NCBI GenBank assembly: GCA_963676515.1
Contig: OY781061.1
Location: 496,001 to 560,000, forward strand
Source: G963667145 sp963676515 [NCBI: Candidatus Cloacimonadota bacterium]
Lineage (GTDB): Bacteria; Cloacimonadota; Cloacimonadia; G963667145
Reading direction: 5' to 3'
DNA: 64,000 nucleotides
Shown here: in pieces, positions 9,798-18,063 of the stretch
Position numbering within the stretch: the first letter of the stretch is position 1
Layout of the letters: every line of letters begins with the position of its first letter
Translations under genes and position numbers: made by a program
Notes under the pieces: model-generated
Databases searched by the model: none
What the model was told of the DNA's origin: nothing
Seen by the model: only the letters and a program-made list of their open reading frames with translations

Positions 9798-12145
9798 TAT
9801 ACTTTTCCTCTTTCAACCACTTTTTGGGGACCAAAGGGCTGGAGCATCCTGATCAAAACGGGAGTGATGAAAAAATCGGATAACAAGGCTGAGCTGATAC
9901 CGATCATCGCTAAGATTCCCATACTACGCAAAACTTCCGCCTGCGACACTAAGTACACGGAGTAGTTGAGGATCAGCACCAGAGATGTCATCACCAGAGC
10001 CACACCGATGGATGCAAAGCAGTCCGAGGAAGCTCTTTTGTAGCTACCGGTCTTCTGATAATAGAGCTTATAGTGATTGATGAAGTGAATGGTATCGTCC
10101 ACGGCAAGTCCCAGTACCATCGGCATAATCGTCACCGTGATCATATCCAGAGGTATATCCAGATAGCCCATCGCTCCACCTGCTAGCAGGGCTGGAGTAA
10201 TGTTGGGAATCATCCCAATGAGTCCGATGCGGATACCACCAAAAGCGAGCATCAAAATTATCGCTATTATCACCAAAGCTAGCAAAAATGAGTAAATCTG
10301 TCCCCAAGTAACCCGCTCTGCCATGGCGATCATCTTCGCCATCGTACCCACTTCTTGGATTTTGGCGGTAGGAAATAGCTCCGCCGCTTTCTTCTTAATC
10401 TTAGCAATATCTTTGTCCGCTAAACCTGTATCCATTTCCGAGAGTTCCACCTGGATGCGGTAGCGGCGATAGTCGTAATCTATCCAGCGAGTTGCTTCCT
10501 TGCCTCCAGAGTTCTCATAGAGCAAAAGCTCTTGTGCTATTGCACTTTTTGTGTCTGGGATGCGAAATTCGCTTTCTTTATCATCAAAAAGCACTTTATT
10601 CAAATCTTTGAGGATTTTCACGATGGAGGTAACTCTTTTGGTCAAGAGAGTCTCCGATTGGATGAACGAAACCAGTTTGTCCAACTTCCTCATATTCTCT
10701 GGCTCTTTCACAGATCCGTTTTCGGGAAATTCTATGATAATGTTGTAAGAGTTCAGCGACCCTATCTGCGATCTAGCAACTTTCATTATTCTTTTCACAT
10801 AAGGAACTTCCGCTCCCACAGTGTCTTCGGCATCAAAAGATATACGAAACAATGAAAAGCCAAAACAGCCCAGCAAAGTTATGAGGATGTAGAAAAAGAT
10901 TATTTTTTTGCTGTTACCAAATATCCAATCGCTAAGTTGCCTTAGCCAACCAGTTGCCCACCGCAGATGTGCTACCGTCTCTGCCAAATTTGCTTGCTTG
11001 TCTTTACCAAAAGAGAAGAGAATCGGTGTAAGGCTCAGCACCAAAAGAAAGCTGACCAAGACGATGGCAGCCGAGGTCAAGCCTATCCATTGCAAGATTG
11101 GCGAGGAGATAAAAATGAAAGAGCAAAGTGCCAAAACCGTGGTCAACGCCGTGAAGAGAATAGGCCAGCCCGTTTCTTTTAGTGCATAATAAACGGACTC
11201 TTTGCGTTTACCTGTTTCGGCAAATTCAGTCTTAAAAAAGTTGAAGAAGTGGATGTTGTAACCCACCGCCACAGCAAGTCCCAAGAAAATAGGCATCGTT
11301 ACCACCGTAGGGTCGAAAGTTAGCCCCAAATGCCCTTGCAACCCAAAAACCAGCATCAGTCCGAAGACGATAGTCAAAAAGGGAACGAGCATCCCACGCA
11401 AAGAGCGAAATGCGAACAAAAGAATAATGAAAACTACCAAGAAAGAGAACTTCATCACTCGGGGAACTTCCGATGCAAAGAAGTCAGTTTTCCCATACAT
11501 TACCACTGGTATACCCGTAGCTTTGGGGTTCAGCTGAGCGTAGGCTGGATTTCGGGATATATCTAGCACCGCCTTGCCTATGTGCAAAGAAGCGTCGTCA
11601 TCCTCTTTGTCATACCTGAGTAGTCGCAAGATTATCCATGCTTCTTTACTGTCTGGGCTTATCAGTTGCCCTTTTATTAGCTCTTTGGAAAGAGCCTTAG
11701 TGCGTAACTCTTCCAGAGCTTGCTTGTCCGTAGGAATCTCCTCGGGTATCAGATCCTCTATCACCATACCCCAGTCTGTGCCTTGGCTAAACTCCAATGC
11801 GGTGATGCTCAAAACATCATCGGCATAAGGGACTTTGTCTTCTAGCTCATATCCCATTTGTCTTATTAACTGTAAATTCTCTTGCGTGAAAACATCGTCA
11901 CAGCTGATATGCACAGCCGCCATCTCCGTATTGCCAAAAATCGCCTCCATCTGGTTTTGATCGACGATAGTTTTATCCTCATCACCAAACCAGTTGTCTT
12001 CGTCCGAAGATTTCTTTAGGTGTGGCAAGCCAAAAGCCGTGACCACCAAAAGAGCCAGCAAGCAAAAAAGATACACCCATCTGCGTTTTACGATCCAGTT
12101 ACCATAGCGGTAAAACCAACTATTTATCTTGAGCAAATCTAACAT
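9797..12145 (-). CDS. RND/MMPL-superfamily exporter with sterol-sensing-type domains
   Basis: A 782-residue protein with twelve predicted helices in two repeats of one plus five, each preceded by a large extracytoplasmic loop. The RND helix-4 motif appears in the second half as MPMVLGLAVDDTIHFINHY, and the first half has the matching MPIFLGLAVAVGYNIHFFN. This size and layout match the two-fold MMPL/COG1033 exporters rather than the three-fold AcrB proteins. In other bacteria these exporters occur with LolA-like and DUF1302 proteins, exactly the two genes upstream here, and are thought to carry lipids or hydrophobic compounds. It lies 15 bases downstream of the barrel gene. Confidence 0.87.
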   Translation of the reverse strand: MLDLLKINSWFYRYGNWIVKRRWVYLFCLLALLVVTAFGLPHLKKSSDEDNWFGDEDKTIVDQNQMEAIFGNTEMAAVHISCDDVFTQENLQLIRQMGYELEDKVPYADDVLSITALEFSQGTDWGMVIEDLIPEEIPTDKQALEELRTKALSKELIKGQLISPDSKEAWIILRLLRYDKEDDDASLHIGKAVLDISRNPAYAQLNPKATGIPVVMYGKTDFFASEVPRVMKFSFLVVFIILLFAFRSLRGMLVPFLTIVFGLMLVFGLQGHLGLTFDPTVVTMPIFLGLAVAVGYNIHFFNFFKTEFAETGKRKESVYYALKETGWPILFTALTTVLALCSFIFISSPILQWIGLTSAAIVLVSFLLVLSLTPILFSFGKDKQANLAETVAHLRWATGWLRQLSDWIFGNSKKIIFFYILITLLGCFGFSLFRISFDAEDTVGAEVPYVKRIMKVARSQIGSLNSYNIIIEFPENGSVKEPENMRKLDKLVSFIQSETLLTKRVTSIVKILKDLNKVLFDDKESEFRIPDTKSAIAQELLLYENSGGKEATRWIDYDYRRYRIQVELSEMDTGLADKDIAKIKKKAAELFPTAKIQEVGTMAKMIAMAERVTWGQIYSFLLALVIIAIILMLAFGGIRIGLIGMIPNITPALLAGGAMGYLDIPLDMITVTIMPMVLGLAVDDTIHFINHYKLYYQKTGSYKRASSDCFASIGVALVMTSLVLILNYSVYLVSQAEVLRSMGILAMIGISSALLSDFFITPVLIRMLQPFGPQKVVERGKV

Positions 12146-12160
12146 TTTATCTCCTATTCT

Positions 12161-13315
12161 TTAAAAAGAGTATTCCGCTTTACACCACGCCATGGAGTTA
12201 TCGGAAAATTTACCAAAATTGCCTTGCTGGTCGCCGTCGTAATAGTCGTAACCTAGCAAAATGTGCAGCCCTTGACTGCAATCGTAGTCGCCACTAAATT
12301 TACAAAAAATATCTTGCCGAGCAAGGCTATTCACCGCTTGAGCAGTAAATTCTAACTGCTGACGAAAAACTTTCTTCTTGAGCGTGAGGGTCAGCAAGCT
12401 CTCCGACTCATCCCTTTGCACATCGACAGAGTAGTCGCAAACCAAATCGGCTGTTAGCTGAGCTGTAATAGTCCAGTCGTTCCCCGGATAGCAGTCTATC
12501 CCCAGCAATCCATCCAGCCACGGCTTCTCTACCGTTCCTCCAGCAAAAAACTTCCGCTGGTAATAAGCAGACTCCAGACGATACACAAAAGAGCCTTGTG
12601 CTGCGGAAGCTTCCACGCCTACATAGCCAGTTCGCTTGTAGTCTATCACCAAGTCACCTGCCGAGAAACTTTGCACAGGCAACCAGAAATAGTAGCCACT
12701 CACTGCAAAATCAACCGCTCCCAAGTTTTTACCCAACCTGCCTGCTATTTGGGCAGATTCTAGCGTCTTCTCGGGCAAATCGTGCTCCACACCCTTATAA
12801 CCAATAACATTCCACAAAGAGTCCGCCAATGGGTACTCTGCTCTGGTCATGTACGGCAGATAGATGATGTCGAGGTCAAAATAATCGGGAGAGTAGCTGA
12901 ACTTGCATGCATCCACCGCTAGGCGACTGTCTTGCAAATCTTGGCTGAGTCCCAGCGAAAAGTCTTGCGAGCAGATAATGTCCGTGATACGCAGTCCGTC
13001 GGCTTTCCCCCAAGCGATGATCTGGCGACCAATCCTCACATCCCAAGAGTCGGCAAAGTAATCGAAATAAGCTTCCTTGAGTTCAAAACTGCTCTGGTCT
13101 GTATTATTATCACGCATCGCCTTCAAGCTAGAAAAGAAGTAGGTGCTTTGCTTGTCTTGGCTCAGTTCCAGCAAAAGCCAGTTCTTATCCAGCAAACTTT
13201 GCTGCTCGCCTTGACTCTGCCAGCCGTGATGCGAAGCAACTTTACCTGCCACATCTAGGGCAAAAATTTGCCAGCAAAAAAAAGTGAGCATTAATAGAAA
13301 AAGTTTTTTCATCAA
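12161..13315 (-). CDS. DUF1302-type outer-membrane beta-barrel protein
   Basis: A 384-residue protein with a signal peptide (cleavage near IFA-LD), followed by alternating beta strands ending in the C-terminal aromatic AEYSF expected for an outer-membrane barrel. The segment RIGRQIIAWGKADGLRITD is the recognisable DUF1302/alginate-export-like signature. Family members are encoded next to MMPL-type RND exporters and LolA-like proteins, as here. It is probably the outer-membrane component of that export path. The gene overlaps its upstream neighbour by four bases and begins with two Met codons. Confidence 0.75.
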   Translation of the reverse strand: MMKKLFLLMLTFFCWQIFALDVAGKVASHHGWQSQGEQQSLLDKNWLLLELSQDKQSTYFFSSLKAMRDNNTDQSSFELKEAYFDYFADSWDVRIGRQIIAWGKADGLRITDIICSQDFSLGLSQDLQDSRLAVDACKFSYSPDYFDLDIIYLPYMTRAEYPLADSLWNVIGYKGVEHDLPEKTLESAQIAGRLGKNLGAVDFAVSGYYFWLPVQSFSAGDLVIDYKRTGYVGVEASAAQGSFVYRLESAYYQRKFFAGGTVEKPWLDGLLGIDCYPGNDWTITAQLTADLVCDYSVDVQRDESESLLTLTLKKKVFRQQLEFTAQAVNSLARQDIFCKFSGDYDCSQGLHILLGYDYYDGDQQGNFGKFSDNSMAWCKAEYSF

Positions 13316-14076
13316 AACTTACCTCTTTTAAGATTTGCAACTTTGAAAATTCTATCAGACACCTCTTGGTTATATTTCACCGATTGTATTTCCAGCAATG
13401 TCGTGTGTTTCTCCTGCTCATTGTCCATAAAGCGAGAAAACGCTGTCCAGATACCGTCGATTTTTTGGAAATTACTGGCTGTCATCCTCTTCAAAAATCT
13501 ACCTCTTTTATCGTAAAACTCACCTTTTACCACCAGCAAATAATCTTTACTCACCCACTTCACCACTTTGGAGTACTGGTACCCTTCCTCTTTGGGAGTA
13601 GACTCCACCACCCAGCAATCCGTGTCAGCAAACTTCTCCTCTTGCAGAAGTTTATGCGTATCTTCCTCTGGCTCTCTTTGTCCCATATCGTCATAGGTAA
13701 AATCTGTCCCCATAAAGTAGTCGCTCGTGCTAGAAGAAGCTATCCGCCTTACTTTCCGCAATGCTGGCATATATAGCCATTTGTCGTCATCTTTCGTAGC
13801 GTCATCGTACGACCAGTTCAAAAAAGCTGTCCCCGCAACATCGGCAGGTTGCAAAAACACAAACAGCGATTTCTCATCTTGCCCAAAATCTTTACGAATC
13901 ATCTTCGTCTGCCTCTCCCTTGTTCTGCCTTGTCTATTGGTCAGCACCATCTTACTTTCGGAAACCATCGTCTTCCCATCGTCTCTTGCGTCCACTTGCT
14001 CCATTATCTCCAATCCCGTGATCGAAAACAGGCTACTCCCAACCGCTAAAACTATAAATACAAATAAACTTCTCAT
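13312..14076 (-). CDS. LolA-like outer-membrane lipoprotein-sorting family protein
   Basis: A 254-residue secreted protein: signal peptide (first 18 or so residues), then a LolA/LolB-like half-barrel with the characteristic KWLYMPALRKVRRIAS...SDYFMGTDFTYDD pattern of the outer-membrane lipoprotein-sorting family (COG2834-type). These periplasmic proteins bind a hydrophobic ligand and are regularly the partner of MMPL-type RND exporters. It is the first gene of the operon. The palindrome at 14101-14127 lies only 25 bases before its start. It is too different from true LolA to be called the housekeeping chaperone. Confidence 0.78.
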   Translation of the reverse strand: MRSLFVFIVLAVGSSLFSITGLEIMEQVDARDDGKTMVSESKMVLTNRQGRTRERQTKMIRKDFGQDEKSLFVFLQPADVAGTAFLNWSYDDATKDDDKWLYMPALRKVRRIASSSTSDYFMGTDFTYDDMGQREPEEDTHKLLQEEKFADTDCWVVESTPKEEGYQYSKVVKWVSKDYLLVVKGEFYDKRGRFLKRMTASNFQKIDGIWTAFSRFMDNEQEKHTTLLEIQSVKYNQEVSDRIFKVANLKRGKF

Positions 14077-14100
14077 TTTAAAACCGCCTTTAAATATTTT

Positions 14101-14134
14101 TGAACACTGTTTACTGAACAGCGTTCATTGTCAA
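14101..14134 (-). promoter_or_regulatory. 27-bp palindromic operator (probable TetR site) next to a -35 box
   Basis: Positions 14101-14127 form a near-perfect palindrome with 13-bp arms around one central base. The arms are TGAACACTGTTTA and TGAACAGCGTTCA, which differ from exact symmetry at two pairs. Immediately beside it, at 14129-14134, the minus strand reads TTGACA, a -35 hexamer, so a protein bound to the palindrome would cover the -35 to -10 interval of the export operon. Half-sites of the TGAAC...GTTCA kind are common for TetR/AcrR proteins, and a TetR gene closes this operon. Confidence 0.75.
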
Positions 14135-14483
14135 GGAGCAAAATGTTTTTTTGCTCCTTTCGCTTGCAACGACCAGACTGTCGCCCTTGGCTAGACGGTT
14201 TCGTCTTCTGTCAGATGACTGGTTTACTAAATTTTCTCTCCTGACGGATGGTCTTACTTTTCCCTTTGGCTGACCAAAGCGAAAAGTAACAAAAGGTAAA
14301 ATCAAAATACCAAATCAGTAAGCTAAATTCTAAACCTTCTTTACACGCTGAAAGGCTTGTGCTAGAAATCACAACTGTTTAATAGAGGTGATATAGCACA
14401 TCGCTCTTCAGCGTAAACTCAGGGCGGCTAACGAATTTAACGCTTCCTGCTTTATGTATTTATTAGCCCAACCCTTCCTTGGG

Positions 14484-14501
14484 TTCCCGCTTCCGCGGGA
14501 A
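14484..14501. repeat. REP-like palindromic repeat, copy 1
   Basis: The arms TTCCCGC and GCGGGAA enclose the four-base loop TTCC. The same element recurs at 14944-14961, degenerately near 15405-15418, and at 62022-62039. Confidence 0.75.
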
Positions 14502-14893
14502 TCCATTCTCTCACACTATGCTAAAAACTACCACCAGACACTGTTTCCACTCAGCACGAGCTTTTTGTAGCCACCACCTGCCACAAGAAACCACCCAATA
14601 AAAACTTTAAGCAACTAGCATACAATTACTTACGCCTTGCGGAGCTACGCTGGCGGCGACGAGCTATATCACCAAAAAGTGACAGATGTGATTCATAGCT
14701 CAAGACTGACAGCGTGCGAGGCGAGGCTTAGTAATTTTGCTAGGAGCTTAGGTTTTTTGACTTTTTCTTTCCTTCTACTTCTTTTTGGTCTGTCAAAAAG
14801 AAATAGAAAACCCTGCGTTAGCAGAGCCAACTAAATAAATAACCGACAGTGTCCGAAATAAAGTATGGCAGTCAATTAATTAACACATATACA

Positions 14894-14915
14894 CTCCCAA
14901 GCTGGAGCTTGGGAG
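14894..14915. repeat. Short perfect inverted repeat
   Basis: CTCCCAAGC and GCTTGGGAG are perfect nine-base arms around TGGA. It lies 28 bases before the second REP-like copy. There is no U-run after it, so it is more like an intergenic repeat than a terminator. Confidence 0.6.
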
Positions 14916-14943
14916 CGAGAAAAAACGCCAACCCATCCTTGGA

Positions 14944-14961
14944 TTCCCGCTTCCGCGGGAA
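14944..14961. repeat. REP-like palindromic repeat, copy 2
   Basis: Same TTCCCGC-TTCC-GCGGGAA element as at 14484-14501. The bases after it (ATGAGG, then a GGTG-rich stretch with ACTCAAAG and CTGTGGTA) resemble those after the copy at 62022-62039 and the degenerate one near 15405. The repeated unit is therefore longer than the hairpin. Confidence 0.7.
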
Positions 14962-15546
14962 TGAGGCGGATAAGGTGACTAAAGGGTTGGGTGATAACTC
15001 AAAGCCTGTGGTAAGCAGAGTCAGTGCTGGTGGATACTCAAAACTGGCAGTGGACGAAAGCAAACGCTTGTGAAGACACATAATTGTCTGTGGCACACGC
15101 CCGAGAGCTTCGCTGGCGTCGAGAGAGAATGCTGAGTAAGTCATTCAAGCCGAGGTTCGTAAACTTGTTTAAACGAATGAGCTAGTGGCTGTGCGACTTG
15201 GCTTAGGTCTCTTCTTTAGGCTGGCTTTAAAAGACTTTAAGCCTGAGTTACAGCCACCGTGAAGGTAGTTTTGCAAGTTAGAATCGAGGTTTATGACTTT
15301 GATTTTTTTTTGGCATTACCTTTCTTTTTTATCACTAAAAGAAGAAAGGTAACATCCTGTGATAGCAAAAGTTAACGCCTTTCCAGCATCGTGTCAATGA
15401 ATGGATTCCCGCTTCCGCTCAGGATGAGGATGGTGGTAACTCAAGACTGGTGGTAAATAGAAGCAAGGGCTAGTGGACAGTTTTCACCACAAGTGGCAAA
15501 GCCTAATTGAAAAGATAAAATTATTGTCACACATAGTAAAAATGAA

Positions 15547-15582
15547 TAAAAAAAGCCGCCCTTTGTTTAAAAAAGGACGGCT
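15547..15582 (-). terminator. Rho-independent terminator of the NCS2 permease gene
   Basis: On the minus strand an 11-pair stem (AGCCGTCCTTT with AAAGGGCGGCT, one G-U pair) encloses a seven-base loop and is followed by seven T residues. It begins 23 bases after the permease stop codon. Confidence 0.9.
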
Positions 15583-15604
15583 CAATTACAAATCTAAATA
15601 AGTA

Positions 15605-16891
15605 TTACATGAAGAACTTGCCGATGAAAATCAAGGCAACGATGTAAGTAACAACACTAACTTCTTTAGCTCTACCTGAGCAAAGTTTCAATGCTGTGTA
15701 AGAGATGATACCAAAAGCAATACCCTCAGAGATAGAGTAAGTAAGTGGCATGATAATCATAGCCAAGAAAGCTGGAAGACCTTCGGTAAAATCTGCGAAA
15801 TCCACTTTCAAAATCGGAGTAAGCATAAAAAGACCCACAACGATAAGAACAGGAGCTGTAGCAGCACCAGGCACCATTGTAATCAGTGGAGAGATGAAAA
15901 GAGAAAGCAAGAACAGACCAGAGATAACCAAAGCGGTAAGACCAGTACGACCACCCTCTTCTACACCAGCGGCTGACTCTACATAAGTAGTAACAGTACA
16001 AGTTCCAAGTAGTGCACCAACTGTAGTACCTACAGCATCAGCAAAGAGAGCTTTCTTCACGCCTGGCAATTTGCCATCAGAATCAAGCATATTAGCTTTA
16101 GAAGCCACACCAACCAAAGTACCCACTGTATCAAACATATCTACGAACAAGAATGTGAACAACACGGTAGCCATATCAAGACTAAAAACATTGCTAAAAT
16201 CAAGTTTGAAAAAGATAGGAGCAAGGCTAGCAGGAGCAGAGAAAATGCCATTAAATTTGGCAGCACCCAAAATAAGAGCCAAAACAGTAGAAGAAAGAAT
16301 CCCTATCATCAAAGCACCTTTGACTTTTTTGTGATGCAATACGCCAATCACCAAAACACCAAACACGCAGATCAAAGGGTTGACTGAAAGCATATCTCCC
16401 AGTCCCAGCAATACAGCAGGATTGTCAACGACAATAGAAGCTCCTTGCAAACCGATGAAAGCGATGAAAAGCCCGATACCAGCAGAGATAGCGTATTTCA
16501 AGTTAATCGGAATACTATTGACAATCGCCTCACGCACATTGAGGAAAGTCAAGATCAAGAAGATCACACCTTCCAAAAAAACTGCTGTAAGAGCAAACTC
16601 CCAAGAGTAACCCATACCCAAAACCACTGTAAAAGCAAAAAAGGCGTTCAGCCCCATACCTGGTGCAAGACCAAAAGGCATGTTTGCATACAAAGCCATC
16701 ACCAAAGTAGCTATAGCCGAAGACAAAGCTGTCGCAGTGATAAGCGCCCCAAAAGGCATACCTGTTTTTGACAAGATAATGGGATTCACAATAAGGATGT
16801 AACCCATAGTCAAAAAAGTGGTGATACCAGCAAGGATTTCTGTTTTTACAGTCGTTCCATGCTCACTAAGTTTAAAGAATTTTTCGAACAT
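15605..16891 (-). CDS. NCS2-family purine permease (AdeP/PbuG type)
   Basis: About 428 residues with 12-14 membrane helices. The N terminus KTEILAGITTFLTMGYIL, the segment GLAPGMGLNAFFAF and the later DMFDTVGTLVGV are signatures of the COG2252 branch of nucleobase:cation symporters, which import adenine, guanine or hypoxanthine. I place the start at the ATG at 16889-16891 because a consensus AGGAGG (16896-16901) lies four bases upstream. An ATG twelve codons further out has no such site. It is monocistronic, with its own terminator, and divergent from serA. Purine import fits the hpt salvage gene in this window. Confidence 0.92.
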   Translation of the reverse strand: MFEKFFKLSEHGTTVKTEILAGITTFLTMGYILIVNPIILSKTGMPFGALITATALSSAIATLVMALYANMPFGLAPGMGLNAFFAFTVVLGMGYSWEFALTAVFLEGVIFLILTFLNVREAIVNSIPINLKYAISAGIGLFIAFIGLQGASIVVDNPAVLLGLGDMLSVNPLICVFGVLVIGVLHHKKVKGALMIGILSSTVLALILGAAKFNGIFSAPASLAPIFFKLDFSNVFSLDMATVLFTFLFVDMFDTVGTLVGVASKANMLDSDGKLPGVKKALFADAVGTTVGALLGTCTVTTYVESAAGVEEGGRTGLTALVISGLFLLSLFISPLITMVPGAATAPVLIVVGLFMLTPILKVDFADFTEGLPAFLAMIIMPLTYSISEGIAFGIISYTALKLCSGRAKEVSVVTYIVALIFIGKFFM

Positions 16892-17028
16892 TCTTCCTCC
16901 TAAATATATAAAGTTTCCCCAAAACAAAAAGGAGCAAGTTTCAAGTCAAGATTTTTCTTTATTTTCTTGACTCATTACAAGCACTAAACGAATTAAGTAA
17001 CAATAAAATTTAACTCAAGGAGAAAATT
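16892..17028. promoter_or_regulatory. Divergent promoter region of the purine permease and serA
   Basis: Two back-to-back CTTGACT motifs point outward: one on the minus strand at 16943-16949 toward the permease, one on the plus strand at 16966-16972 toward serA. TTGACT is also the -35 hexamer of the clear tmRNA promoter at 62248. The -10 boxes are poorly conserved (plus strand GAATTA at 17-base spacing), so start points are not fixed. No purine riboswitch fold was recognised. Confidence 0.5.
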
Positions 17029-17943
17029 ATGAAAATACTTGTAGCAACACAAAAACCTTTCGCAGCAGCGGCTGTGAACAAACTCAAAGAAGCAGTTGCC
17101 AAATCAGAGCACGAGCTTGTCCTTTTCGAGAGCTATGCCGAGCAAGCAGATTTGGTAGGAGCGGTCAGCGACTGTGATGCACTGATCATCAGAAGCGACA
17201 AAGTGACCAAAGAAGTCATAGACGCTGCAAAAAACCTGAAAATCGTCGTCCGCGGTGGAGCTGGATACGACAATGTAGATTGCGCTGCCGCCAGTGCAAA
17301 AGGCATCGTGGTAATGAACACTCCGGGGCAAAATTCCAATGCAGTAGCTGAGCTGGCTCTGGGAATGATGATAATGGCTGCTCGCGGATGCTACAACGGC
17401 AAGTCTGGTAGCGAACTCAAAGGAAAGACTTTGGGTATTCACGCTTACGGTAATATCGGTTGCATCGTAGCACGCCTAGCCAAAGGTTTTGGGATGAATG
17501 TTATCGCTCACGATCCTTTCGTAGACCAATGCAAAATCACAGACGGTTGTGGAGCTTGTGCCGAATCGGTAGAAGAGCTTTACTCCAAGGCGGATTATCT
17601 ATCTTTGCACATCCCTGCCAATGACAAAACCAAAGGCTCTATCAACTACGAACTTTTGGCAAAAATGCCCAAGGGAGCATGCCTGGTGAACACAGCACGC
17701 AAAGAGGTAATAGACGAAGACGGACTTTTGCAAAAAATGAGCGAAGATAAAGGGTTCAAATATATGACCGACATCGCTCCTGCTAATTTGGACAAATTCC
17801 AAGCTTTCACCGATCGCTTCTTCGCTTCTCCCAAAAAAATGGGTGCACAAACTGCCGAAGCTAATATCAACGCTGCTGTAGCGGCTGCCGAACAAATTAT
17901 CGCTTTTCTCAAAGACGGCACTAACACTTTCCAAGTAAACTAA
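17029..17943 (+). CDS. serA: D-3-phosphoglycerate dehydrogenase, short Bacteroidetes-type
   Basis: A 304-residue D-2-hydroxyacid dehydrogenase with substrate/cofactor signatures VRGGAGYDNVD and NTPGQNSNAVAELALGMM. It oxidises 3-phosphoglycerate as the first step of serine synthesis. The nucleotide-binding loop reads GIHAYGNIG instead of the usual GxGxxG, a form I know from Bacteroidetes SerA proteins of this length that lack the C-terminal ACT domain. The substrate assignment rests on that resemblance; another 2-hydroxyacid dehydrogenase activity is possible. The ribosome site AAGGAG precedes the ATG by seven bases. A long-loop hairpin with a T-run follows the gene. Confidence 0.82.
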   Translation: MKILVATQKPFAAAAVNKLKEAVAKSEHELVLFESYAEQADLVGAVSDCDALIIRSDKVTKEVIDAAKNLKIVVRGGAGYDNVDCAAASAKGIVVMNTPGQNSNAVAELALGMMIMAARGCYNGKSGSELKGKTLGIHAYGNIGCIVARLAKGFGMNVIAHDPFVDQCKITDGCGACAESVEELYSKADYLSLHIPANDKTKGSINYELLAKMPKGACLVNTARKEVIDEDGLLQKMSEDKGFKYMTDIAPANLDKFQAFTDRFFASPKKMGAQTAEANINAAVAAAEQIIAFLKDGTNTFQVN

Positions 17944-17966
17944 AATTACAAATAGCGAATTCAAAA

Positions 17967-18020
17967 GAAGGCAGGAAATATATCTCTTGTTTAGAGCATG
18001 TTCCCCTGCCTTCATTTTTT
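17967..18020 (+). terminator. Hairpin terminator after serA
   Basis: GAAGGCAGG (17967-17975) pairs perfectly with CCTGCCTTC (18005-18013), followed by ATTTTTT. The loop is unusually long, about 29 bases, so the call is moderate. It ends before the rqcH start at 18064 and argues against the longer upstream start for that gene. Confidence 0.6.
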
Positions 18021-18063
18021 CTTTAATCCTTATCACTTTCGCTCAATATTTGATGTCTTCAAG

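Larger units (their letters stand above)
14135..15546. other. Repeat-bearing non-coding region of about 1.4 kb
   Basis: I find no supported gene here. Open frames exist on both strands, but they lack ribosome sites and their predicted peptides (for example ones containing SFPRKRESK) are translations of palindromic repeats. The stretch contains two intact and one degenerate copy of a TTCCCGC/GCGGGAA hairpin repeat and another short hairpin at 14894-14915. It also has runs resembling the inverted pairs CTTTTTGG/CCAAAAAG common in repetitive intergenic DNA. No tRNA, SRP RNA or RNase P signature was recognised. Confidence 0.6.

Noticed and set aside
14111-15144. Small open frames of 60-90 codons in the repeat region, including one with SFPRKRESK
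   Set aside because: No ribosome sites, no family, and the peptides arise from palindromic repeats.
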